Assembly (NCBI GenBank): GCA_002441055.1
Contig: DJWR01000161.1
Coordinates: 1 to 7,131 of the forward strand
Length of the DNA: 7,131 bases
Direction: 5' to 3'
DNA from: Caulobacteraceae bacterium UBA6225
GTDB lineage: Bacteria; Pseudomonadota; Alphaproteobacteria; Caulobacterales; Caulobacteraceae
The position numbers and the translations under genes were made by a program. Positions within the stretch are counted from its first letter, which is position 1. Each line of letters opens with the position of its first letter. Under the pieces are notes generated by a model. It was not told the origin of the DNA. It worked only from the letters and a program-made list of their open reading frames with translations, and did no database searches. Shown one piece after another: positions 1 through 7,131 of the stretch.

Positions 1-202
1 GCAGGGTCAGGGCGTTGATCTTGCCCAGCTGCCCCCCGTGGGTTCGCATGTTGCGGGCGGTGCAGATGATGATTTCGAAGCCCCTGGCCCGGTAGACGCG
101 CAGCTGCGCGATCACCGCGCGGTTGGGCCGGCGCTCGCCATAGGGGACGCCGGGGTCGTCGTGGGTCAGAGTGCCGTCGAGATCGAAGACGAGCCGCTTC
201 AT
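1..202 (-). CDS. HAD-superfamily phosphatase, capsule-biosynthesis type (partial, N-terminus only)
   Basis: Reverse-strand translation from the ATG at 202 gives 67 residues before the left edge of the window; the C-terminus is missing. The protein opens with MKRLVFDLDGTLTHDDPG, which is HAD motif I (DxDGTL/T): the first Asp (residue 7) would be the nucleophile and the second (residue 9) the general acid/base. The stretch FEIIIC-TARNMRTHGG at about residues 44-59 carries HAD motif II (Thr after a hydrophobic strand). The combination of a short N-terminus, YGERRPN and TARNMRT resembles small HAD proteins annotated as capsule or polysaccharide biosynthesis phosphatases; that subfamily assignment is from memory. 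The true substrate cannot be told from this fragment. A ribosome site GGGAG lies at 216-212, 9 nt before the ATG. It is divergent from the DUF1993 gene, and nothing else in the window concerns polysaccharide synthesis. Superfamily membership is firm; subfamily is moderate. Confidence 0.85.
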   Translation of the reverse strand, partial: MKRLVFDLDGTLTHDDPGVPYGERRPNRAVIAQLRVYRARGFEIIICTARNMRTHGGQLGKINALTL

Positions 203-300
203 GGTCGCGGGCTCCCGCAGATGATCTAAGCGGACCTTAGGACGATTCTGCCATGGCGCGGGGACGCGCGGCTCCCCATGTCGGCTCAAGCTTAACCTCT

Positions 301-305
301 GGAGA
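301..305 (+). promoter_or_regulatory. Shine-Dalgarno site deciding the TTG start
   Basis: GGAGA lies 7 nt upstream of the TTG at 313. This is good spacing for a ribosome binding site and is the main sequence evidence that translation starts at 313 rather than at the ATG at 253. Confidence 0.6.
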
Positions 306-312
306 CGCTCTC

Positions 313-825
313 TTGGCCCTGACCCTCTTTGACGCCTCGATCCCGGTCTATGTGCAGATGCTGCGCAACCTCGCCGCCCTGCTGAACAAGGCCGAGGCCC
401 ACGCCAAGGCGAGTGGCCAACCGCTCTCGGACCTGCTGGAGGCCCGTCTGGCCCCGGACATGCCCTCGCTGATCGGTCAGATCCAGCTGGCAACGGACGC
501 GGCCAAGGGAGGCGCAGCTCGCCTGGCCGGCGTCGCCCCGCCGGTCATGCCCGACACCGAGACCACCTATGACGAGCTGAAGGCCCGCGTCGCCAAGACC
601 CTGGCCTTCGTCGAATCCATCACCCCTGATCAGGTGAGCGACGACGTGGAGCGGACCATCGAGCTGCCCCTGCCCCGCGGCGCCATGACCTTCACGGCCA
701 AGGACTTCGTCCTGACCTTCTCCCTCCCCAACTTCCTGTTCCACGTCTCGATGGCCTACGCCCTGTTGCGCCACAAGGGCGCGCCCATCGGCAAGATGGA
801 CTATCTGGCCGGCGGCCGGGCCTGA
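313..825 (+). CDS. DUF1993 domain-containing protein (DinB-like fold)
   Basis: A 170-residue protein of unknown function that matches the DUF1993 family along its whole length. It begins ALTLFDASIPVYVQ, has an early helix with LAALLNKAEAHA (about residues 19-30), and ends with the family's typical NFLFHVSMAYALLRHKG segment (about 141-157) followed by GAPIGKMDYL. The family is predicted to be a four-helix bundle related to DinB/YfiT proteins, some of which bind a metal through His residues; a role for His in this protein is only inference. I chose the TTG at 313 over the in-frame ATG at 253. The TTG is preceded by GGAGA at 301-305 with 7 nt spacing, and family members begin right at this segment, whereas the ATG at 253 has no convincing ribosome site and would add 20 unrelated residues. 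It appears cytoplasmic, with no signal peptide. It converges on the PiuC-like gene with a 23 nt gap. Its function is unknown. Confidence 0.85.
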   Translation: MALTLFDASIPVYVQMLRNLAALLNKAEAHAKASGQPLSDLLEARLAPDMPSLIGQIQLATDAAKGGAARLAGVAPPVMPDTETTYDELKARVAKTLAFVESITPDQVSDDVERTIELPLPRGAMTFTAKDFVLTFSLPNFLFHVSMAYALLRHKGAPIGKMDYLAGGRA

Positions 826-848
826 CGCAAAGGCACGGGGTGGGGCGG

Positions 849-1532
849 CTACAGGTCGCCCCACATCCGCAACAGGTTGTGATAGGCGCCGGTCAGGGCG
901 ACCAGCTCCGGCGCCCCGGCCCCCACCTTGCCGGCCAGCTGCTGGATGGCGATGTCCATCTGGAACAGCAGGCTGCGCTGGGCGTCGTCGCGGATCATGC
1001 TCTGGATCCAGAAGAAGCTGGAGACCCGGGCGCCTCGGGTCACGGCGCGCACCTGGTGCAGGCTTGAGGCCGGATAGAGGATCATATCCCCGGCCGGCAG
1101 CTTCACCTCGTGGACGCCGTAGGTGTCCTCCACCAGCAGCTCTCCCCCGTCATAGTCCTCGGGCTCGGTGAGGAAGAGGGTGGCCGACAGGTCGCTGCGG
1201 ATGCGCACGCGACCGTCTGGGCTCTGGCGCACGGCGTTGTCGATGTGAAGGCCGAAGGTCTGGCCGCCGCCATAGCGGTTGAACAGGGGCGGAAACACTG
1301 TCTGCGGCAAGGCGGCGGTGACGAACAGGGGATTGCGCGATAGGGCGTCGAGAATGCGCTCACCCGCCTCCCGCGCCTCGGGCGACGCCTCCGGCAGTTG
1401 CTCGTTGTGCTTCGCGAGCGCCGACTGTGTGCCAGACGTGACATTGCCGTCGACCCAGGTCCCGGCGTCAATCAGGCGGCGAAGGTCGGCCACCTGCCCC
1501 TTGGTCAGCACCTCTGGAATATGCAGCATCAT
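849..1532 (-). CDS. piuC: PKHD-type Fe(II)/2-oxoglutarate-dependent dioxygenase, PiuC/YbiX family
   Basis: A 227-residue cytoplasmic protein, the normal size for PiuC/YbiX. It has the double-stranded beta-helix signature of the 2-oxoglutarate oxygenases: the iron ligands HxD in FGLHIDNAVR (His96, Asp98) and the distal His159 in YPASSLHQVRAVTRG, with Arg169 in GARVSSFFW placed to bind 2-oxoglutarate. The opening MMLHIPEVLT and the middle FNRYGGGQTFG are typical of the family. The substrate is not established. Its steady partnership with Fiu/PiuA siderophore receptors under iron control suggests a role in iron uptake or siderophore handling. Here it lies 89 nt downstream of such a receptor, on the same strand, with a strong hairpin between them. 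AAGGA at 1545-1541 sits 8 nt before the ATG at 1532; a second ATG follows directly at 1529 and could also be used. The gene is intact, in contrast to the receptor's interrupted leader. Confidence 0.93.
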   Translation of the reverse strand: MMLHIPEVLTKGQVADLRRLIDAGTWVDGNVTSGTQSALAKHNEQLPEASPEAREAGERILDALSRNPLFVTAALPQTVFPPLFNRYGGGQTFGLHIDNAVRQSPDGRVRIRSDLSATLFLTEPEDYDGGELLVEDTYGVHEVKLPAGDMILYPASSLHQVRAVTRGARVSSFFWIQSMIRDDAQRSLLFQMDIAIQQLAGKVGAGAPELVALTGAYHNLLRMWGDL

Positions 1533-1568
1533 GGGAAGGATCCTTGGCCCGCGGCCGGAAGCAGAGGC

Positions 1569-1594
1569 GGCCCCGCGGGCGAACCCGCGGGGCC
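1569..1594 (-). terminator. Strong GC hairpin between receptor and piuC (terminator or attenuator)
   Basis: Two perfectly complementary 11-nt arms (1569-1579 and 1584-1594, GGCCCCGCGGG and its complement) enclose a 4-nt loop, which reads TTCG on the transcribed minus strand. It starts 27 nt after the receptor's stop codon and ends 36 nt before the piuC ATG. No run of T follows it on the minus strand, so a classical intrinsic terminator is not certain. It may terminate part of the transcripts, stabilise the 3' end of the receptor mRNA, or lower piuC expression relative to the receptor. Confidence 0.55.
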
Positions 1595-1621
1595 AGGAAC
1601 TGAAGGCGCGTCCCGTGTGGG

Positions 1622-3721
1622 TCAGAACTTGGCGTTCAGGGTCAACAGGGCCTGGCGGGCCGGGCCATAGTCGGCGTGGTGCACCCCATTGGTGCGGGCG
1701 ATGTAGTCTTCGTCGGTGACGTTCTGGACGTTGAGCTGCAGGTTCAGGCGGTCATTGATCCGGTAGCTGGCGAAGGCGTCGAAGCGCCAGTAGTCTGGCG
1801 CATAGACACCATTGCCCCCGCCGCCAGCGCCGCTCTGATTGCCGCCGAAGCTGTCAGAGACGTAGTAGGCGCCGCCGCCCAAGCTGAGCGCGGGGGTGAG
1901 CTGATAGGTCGAAAACAGGCTGAAGCTGTGCTCAGGCGTGTTGGCCAGGGGATCGCCCACATTGACGTTGTTGTAGGCGCCCCGCACCAGCTCGGAGTCC
2001 ATATAGGTGTAGCCGCCAAACACCGACCAGGTCGGGGTCAGCTGACCCGAAGCCGAGAGCTCCAGCCCTCGCACCTCGGTTTCGCCGGCCTGGGCATAGA
2101 CTCCCGGAGAGATCTGGATCTGGGCGTTCTGGCGCGTGACCTGAAAGAGCGCCGCCGACGTCGAAAGGCGTTTTCCGAAGAAGGCCCACTTCACGCCGAT
2201 CTCGACAGACTCGGTCTCTTCAGGCTCAAGCAGGGCGTTGGCGAGGTTGCCTGAGCCCATAGTCGGCGCGTTGTTCTGGTCGCCCCCGGAAATGGTCGGC
2301 GGGGTGGAGGCGGTGCCGTAGGAGACATACAGGCTGCCATCTGGCGTCGGCTTGAAGACCAGGCCGGCCTGATAGTTGGTGAAGCTCCAATCGCCCTCGC
2401 TCGAGGTGATGGCGGTGGTCGAGACGCTGCGGCCGGTCACCGAATACTGATCGTGGCGCAGACCCAGGTTCAGCATCCAGCGCTCCCCGAAGGACAGGGT
2501 GTCGAAGACATAAATCCCGGCGGTCTTGGAGACGGTGGAGGAGAGGGGGTTGCGGACGATCGTCCCTTCCCAGGGGTCGGATGGGTTTGGCGCATAGACC
2601 AGGGTGCAGTCGCCGGCGCCGGGATTGGTGAAGCCTGCCGGGCAAGGAGCGCCGGAGAGGGTGGTGACCGCGTAGGAGGCGTTCTCGTTCTTCTCGCGCG
2701 AGAGTTCGAGCCCGACATCGTAGCTGTGCTCGACCGCTCCGGTGGTGAAGCGGCCATAGATGTCGACCACCGCAGCTACGGTGGTGGCGGGATTGTAGCG
2801 GGATTTGAGGCCGCGCTTCATCCACCACTGACCGTTAACGAACTGGGCCGCGCCGCCGTCACCGGGGTTGGTGACGACATAGTCGTTGACCGTCTTGGCG
2901 TAGCGGAACACGCCCCGGAAGGTCATGGCCGGGTTGATGTCATGCTCGCCCACCAGGGTGGCGATGTCGGCGGTGGTCTTCTGGAAGTCCCGGGCGGTGA
3001 GGCCATAGAAGGCGTCCCGCGGCACATCGAGAATGCCGGTCTCGGTGGGGGTGACTCCCGGCAGCTTGCGCGAGAGCGGGACCCCGTAGTCGGGCATGTC
3101 GTTGCGGGTCAGGTGCTGGTAGCTCAGCGTCAGCCGGCTGTCGGTCCCCAGGCCCAGGGCGGCGGCCACCGCCGCACCCCAGGTGTCGAAGTCCACCGCG
3201 TCCCGCTTGGGCACGTCGCCCTGGGCGCCCATCAGGTTGACCCGCACCGCGCTGGTCTCGCCCAGGACAAAGTTGGCGTCCACAGCGCCGCGGACGTACG
3301 AGTCGGTTCCGCCCCGCAGACTGGCGCTGGTCTCTTCCACGAGCTTGGGCTGCTTGGTGGTCAGGTTGATACTGCCGCCGCCTGAGCCCCGGCCGTTGTA
3401 GGCGGAGTCCGGCCCCTTCACGACCTCCACCTGCTCCAGATTGAAGATGTCGCGGACCTGGCCGCCGCTGTCGCGGACCCCGTCCACAAAGACGTTGTTG
3501 CCCGAGGCCTGGCCACGAATGAACGGACGGTCGGCGAGGGGTTGGCCGCCCTCGCCTGCGCCAAAGGTGATGCCTGGCGAGGTACGGAGAATATCCTGCA
3601 GCGAGGTGGCCGCGGTCTGCTCGATCACCACCTGCGGTATGACGGTGACGCTGCGGGGCGTGTCGAGCAGGTCGGCGGTGAATTTCGGCGAGACCGGCTC
3701 CGCCGCCAGATGGCCCTCCAC
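1622..3721 (-). CDS. TonB-dependent siderophore receptor, Fiu/PiuA-like (body of the gene; leader interrupted upstream)
   Basis: An outer-membrane gated channel for ferric siderophores, probably catecholate types, powered by TonB-ExbB-ExbD. From the GTG at 3721 the frame runs 699 residues. The plug domain (about residues 10-130) contains TPRSVTVIPQ, a DILRTSPGITFG segment, FIRGQASGNNVFVDGVRD and LEQVEVVKGPDSAYNGRGSGGGSINL, all diagnostic for siderophore receptors. The remainder is a beta-barrel with repeated aromatic/Gly strands, an EPEETESVEIGVKW segment, NVQNVTDEDYIAR near the end, and a C-terminal LTLNAKF whose last Phe is the usual outer-membrane assembly signal. The GTG at 3721 is only the first standard start after an in-frame TAA; a protein made from it would lack both signal peptide and TonB box and could not reach the outer membrane. 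The natural start is the ATG at 3859. The downstream piuC supports the Fiu/PiuA assignment. Family is certain; the siderophore is inferred. If the TAA is real, this is a pseudogene. Confidence 0.9.
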   Translation of the reverse strand: MEGHLAAEPVSPKFTADLLDTPRSVTVIPQVVIEQTAATSLQDILRTSPGITFGAGEGGQPLADRPFIRGQASGNNVFVDGVRDSGGQVRDIFNLEQVEVVKGPDSAYNGRGSGGGSINLTTKQPKLVEETSASLRGGTDSYVRGAVDANFVLGETSAVRVNLMGAQGDVPKRDAVDFDTWGAAVAAALGLGTDSRLTLSYQHLTRNDMPDYGVPLSRKLPGVTPTETGILDVPRDAFYGLTARDFQKTTADIATLVGEHDINPAMTFRGVFRYAKTVNDYVVTNPGDGGAAQFVNGQWWMKRGLKSRYNPATTVAAVVDIYGRFTTGAVEHSYDVGLELSREKNENASYAVTTLSGAPCPAGFTNPGAGDCTLVYAPNPSDPWEGTIVRNPLSSTVSKTAGIYVFDTLSFGERWMLNLGLRHDQYSVTGRSVSTTAITSSEGDWSFTNYQAGLVFKPTPDGSLYVSYGTASTPPTISGGDQNNAPTMGSGNLANALLEPEETESVEIGVKWAFFGKRLSTSAALFQVTRQNAQIQISPGVYAQAGETEVRGLELSASGQLTPTWSVFGGYTYMDSELVRGAYNNVNVGDPLANTPEHSFSLFSTYQLTPALSLGGGAYYVSDSFGGNQSGAGGGGNGVYAPDYWRFDAFASYRINDRLNLQLNVQNVTDEDYIARTNGVHHADYGPARQALLTLNAKF

Positions 3722-3859
3722 CTGGACGCCGGCGACCTCATGGGGCGCGTCCTCGGCATGGGCTTGCGGCGCCAGGGCCAGTCCAGCCAGACCAGCGACG
3801 GCGGCCGGCGTCCAGGCGCGTCGGGCTTAGGCGCGAACGCCCTTGATTGGCTTTGTCAT
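3722..3859 (-). pseudogene. Original start and signal peptide of the TonB receptor, broken by an in-frame TAA
   Basis: The ATG at 3859 has a ribosome site (GAGGG at 3873-3869, 9 nt spacing) and reads MTKPIKGVRA, then TAA at 3829-3827, then ARRAWTPAAVAGLAGLALAPQAHA-EDAPHEVAGVQ straight into the receptor body in the same frame. Without the stop this is a textbook leader: a basic n-region, a hydrophobic Ala/Leu core, a signal peptidase I site after AHA (codon 35), and a TonB-box-like EVAGVQV just after it. No ATG, GTG or TTG occurs in frame between the TAA and the GTG at 3721, so a secretable protein cannot be started downstream. One base change separates TAA from Lys, Gln, Glu, Tyr, Ser or Leu codons. 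Reading of the stop is direct; whether it is a true mutation or a base-call error cannot be decided here. Confidence 0.8.
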
Positions 3860-3879
3860 GTACGGGAACCCTCAAGACT

Positions 3880-3908
3880 CAAATAAGATTGCGAAGCGTT
3901 CTTATTTG
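3880..3908 (-). promoter_or_regulatory. Dyad operator candidate proximal to the receptor start (Fur-box-like)
   Basis: Perfect 9-bp inverted repeat (CAAATAAGA at 3880-3888, TCTTATTTG at 3900-3908) with an 11-nt centre. It ends 20 nt upstream of the ATG at 3859 and overlaps the place where a -10 region and transcription start would lie. Part of it (3889-3910) repeats the distal box at 3927-3948 with 16 of 22 positions identical, sharing TGCGAA, TTC and ATTTGC. An AT-rich dyad before a siderophore receptor suggests an iron regulator such as Fur. The regulator is inferred. Confidence 0.55.
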
Positions 3909-3925
3909 CAGCTCAGGGAAACGGC

Positions 3926-3944
3926 AATGCGAATCTTTCGCATT
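3926..3944 (-). promoter_or_regulatory. 19-bp dyad operator candidate (Fur-box-like)
   Basis: AATGCGAA (3926-3933), a 3-nt centre TCT, and TTCGCATT (3937-3944): perfect 8-bp arms with a total length of 19 bp, the size of a classical Fur box. It lies 66 nt upstream of the receptor's ATG, where a promoter would be expected. Iron repression of the receptor, and perhaps of piuC with it, is the natural reading. A possible -35-like TTGCCG on the minus strand (about 3928-3923) adjoins the box, but I do not call a promoter from it. Confidence 0.6.
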
Positions 3945-3984
3945 TGCGCCGTAATGTTGAGACCCGCGATCTCTTCTCGCAAAG

Positions 3985-4015
3985 GCCGGCGGCGGACCCG
4001 AAGGCCGCCGCCGGC
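3985..4015 (-). terminator. Terminator hairpin of the gltB-gltD operon
   Basis: Perfect 11-bp GC stem (GCCGGCGGCGG at 3985-3995 and its complement at 4005-4015) with a 9-nt loop, starting 10 nt after the gltD stop codon. On the minus strand it is followed by CTTTGCG, only a short T run, so termination may be partial or Rho-assisted. It separates the GOGAT operon from the receptor's control region. Confidence 0.6.
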
Positions 4016-4025
4016 GTTCGCAGGT

Positions 4026-5477
4026 CTAGCGGGGCAGCTTGCTCGCGCCCATGAGATAGGCGTCCACCGCCTGGGCGGCCTGACGGCCCTCGCGGATCGC
4101 CCAGACCACCAGGGACTGACCCCGACGCATGTCGCCGCAGGCGAAGATGCGCGGTTCGGAGGTGCGGTAATCGTCCACCGAGGCCTTCACATTGCCCCGG
4201 GGATCGAGATCGACCTTCGCCTGGTCGACAAAGCCCTCATGACGGGGGCTGACAAAGCCCATGGCCAGCAGAACAAGGTCAGCCTTCAGCTGGAAGGTGC
4301 TGCCCTCGATCTCCTTCATGACCATGCGGCCATCGTCGCCCTTCACCCATTCCAGACGGGCGCATTCCAGGGCCTCAATCTTGCCGTCCTTGCCGATGGC
4401 CCGCTTGGTGGCCACGGCGAAGTCCCGCTCGCAGCCCTCTTCGTGGCTAGACGAGGTGCGCAGCTTCAGCGGCCAGTCGGGCCAGGTCATCAGCTTGTTT
4501 TCGCGGGCCGGCGGCTGGGGCATGATCTCCAGCTGGGTGACCGAGGCTGCGCCATGACGGTTGGATGTGCCGATGCAGTCTGAGCCGGTGTCGCCACCGC
4601 CGATGACCACCACATGCTTGCCCTTGGCCGACAGGGTGCCGGTCGGGGCCGCAACCTCTTCGGCGTCGCCCGCCACGCGGCGGTTCTGCTGGGTCAGGAA
4701 GTCCATGGCGAAATGGATGCCGTCCAGATCGCGGTTCTCGATCTCCAGATCACGGGGCTTCTCGGCCCCGCCGGCCATGACCAGCACGTCGTAGTCATCC
4801 AGCAGGCGCTGGACCGAGACATTCACGCCGACCTCGAAATTGGTGCGGAAGATGACGCCTTCGGCCTCCATCTGGCGCACCCGACGGTCGATCAGGTGCT
4901 TCTCCATCTTGAAGTCCGGAATGCCGTAGCGCATCAGGCCGCCGATCCGGTCACTCTTCTCGAAGACGGTCGGCGCGTGGCCAGCCCGGGCCAGCTGCTG
5001 GGCGCAGGCCAGGCCCGCCGGGCCAGAGCCGACCACGGCGATCCGCTTGCCGGTCCCGCGAGCCGACGGCTGGGGCGTGATCCAGCCCTCTTCCCAACCC
5101 TTATCGACGATCTGGCATTCGATCGTCTTGATGGTCACCGGGGTGTCGACAATGTTCAAAGTGCAGGCGGCCTCGCAGGGCGCGGGGCAGACCCGCCCGG
5201 TGAACTCCGGGAAGTTGTTGGTCGACTGCAGGTTTTCCAGCGCCGCCAACCACTGCTCGCGATAGACGAGGTTGTTGAAGTCCGGGATCTGGTTGTTCAC
5301 CGGACAGCCGTTGTGACAGTACGGAATCCCGCAGTCCATGCAGCGGGCCGCCTGCTTGGTCAGGTCCGGCTGGGCCAGGGGTTTGACGAACTCGTTCCAG
5401 GTCTTCAGGCGCTCTTCGGGCTTTTCGTAGCCACGGTCCTGACGTTCGATCTCAAGGAAGCCGGTGGGCTTTCCCAT
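4026..5477 (-). CDS. gltD: Glutamate synthase (NADPH) small subunit, GltD
   Basis: The 483-residue beta subunit of glutamate synthase. It takes electrons from NADPH through FAD and passes them via iron-sulfur clusters to GltB, which makes two glutamates from glutamine and 2-oxoglutarate; this is the main ammonium assimilation route with glutamine synthetase. The N-terminal domain has two Cys groups for [4Fe-4S] clusters: CMDCGIPYCHNGC (about residues 46-58) and CPAPCEAAC (about 97-105). Then come the FAD-binding GSGPAG (about 150), the NADPH-binding GGGDTG (about 292), and the C-terminal FACGDMRRGQSLVVWAIREGR, the second FAD contact. Length and ends match the family. The ATG at 5477 has GGAG at 5488-5485 with 7 nt spacing. 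It is 22 nt downstream of gltB and surely in the same operon, and a hairpin follows its stop. No missing key residues were seen. Confidence 0.97.
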   Translation of the reverse strand: MGKPTGFLEIERQDRGYEKPEERLKTWNEFVKPLAQPDLTKQAARCMDCGIPYCHNGCPVNNQIPDFNNLVYREQWLAALENLQSTNNFPEFTGRVCPAPCEAACTLNIVDTPVTIKTIECQIVDKGWEEGWITPQPSARGTGKRIAVVGSGPAGLACAQQLARAGHAPTVFEKSDRIGGLMRYGIPDFKMEKHLIDRRVRQMEAEGVIFRTNFEVGVNVSVQRLLDDYDVLVMAGGAEKPRDLEIENRDLDGIHFAMDFLTQQNRRVAGDAEEVAAPTGTLSAKGKHVVVIGGGDTGSDCIGTSNRHGAASVTQLEIMPQPPARENKLMTWPDWPLKLRTSSSHEEGCERDFAVATKRAIGKDGKIEALECARLEWVKGDDGRMVMKEIEGSTFQLKADLVLLAMGFVSPRHEGFVDQAKVDLDPRGNVKASVDDYRTSEPRIFACGDMRRGQSLVVWAIREGRQAAQAVDAYLMGASKLPR

Positions 5478-5499
5478 GACGGTGCTCCGATCTTCAGTC

Positions 5500-7131
<1,632 letters not shown>

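Noticed and set aside
226..240. Small inverted repeat CTAAG-N5-CTTAG in the divergent intergenic region
   Set aside because: Only 5-bp arms, which is expected by chance; no link to a known operator.
826..848. Possible bidirectional terminator between the convergent DUF1993 and piuC genes
   Set aside because: The 23-nt gap contains no inverted repeat of useful length.
292..864. Minus-strand open frame of 190 codons opposite the DUF1993 gene
   Set aside because: It overlaps the end of piuC and is a shadow of the DUF1993 gene, which has clear family resemblance.
2453..3385. Plus-strand open frame of 310 codons opposite the TonB receptor
   Set aside because: Composition rich in Gly, Val, Asp and His mirrors the opposite strand's codon bias; there is no known motif and no convincing start context. 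The receptor on the minus strand explains the region.
3843..4583. Plus-strand open frame of 246 codons running from the receptor's control region into gltD
   Set aside because: It crosses the operators and the GOGAT terminator and is antisense to gltD for most of its length; the translation resembles no protein family.

Overview
The window looks like a chromosomal segment from a GC-rich alphaproteobacterium, most likely in the Caulobacterales (Caulobacter / Phenylobacterium / Brevundimonas type). This rests on codon use with strong G/C preference at third positions, the style of the TonB-dependent receptor (leader followed by an EVAGVQVEG-like TonB box and a C-terminal Phe), and the gene types present. 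No database search was possible, so the genus is an inference.

Layout, left to right. (1) 1-202, minus strand: the N-terminal 67 residues of a HAD-superfamily phosphatase of the capsule-biosynthesis-phosphatase type, running off the left edge. (2) 203-312: a short divergent intergenic region. (3) 313-825, plus strand: a DUF1993 (DinB-like fold) protein that probably starts at a TTG. (4) 849-1532, minus: a PiuC/YbiX-type Fe(II)/2-oxoglutarate dioxygenase. (5) 1569-1594: a perfect GC-rich hairpin. (6) 1622-3721, minus: the body of a TonB-dependent siderophore receptor of the Fiu/PiuA type. Its natural start and signal peptide lie at 3722-3859 but carry an in-frame TAA at codon 11. (7) 3860-4025: regulatory region of the receptor with two related dyad operators, then the terminator hairpin of the GOGAT operon. 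(8) 4026-5477, minus: gltD. (9) 5500-7131, minus: the C-terminal 543 residues of gltB, running off the right edge.

Two functional modules are clear. The receptor and PiuC form a conserved iron-acquisition pair (compare fiu-ybiX in Escherichia coli and piuA-piuC in Pseudomonas), transcribed leftward from a control region carrying two iron-box-like operators. gltB-gltD is the standard two-subunit NADPH glutamate synthase operon, transcribed in the same direction and closed by its own hairpin.

I see no undescribed system here: no mobile elements, CRISPR arrays, RNA genes or unexplained gene clusters. The observation most worth attention is the nonsense codon in the receptor's signal peptide. 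The rest of the frame (about 700 codons) is intact, so it is either a very recent loss-of-function mutation or a sequencing/assembly error. The tandem operator arrangement upstream of it comes second.
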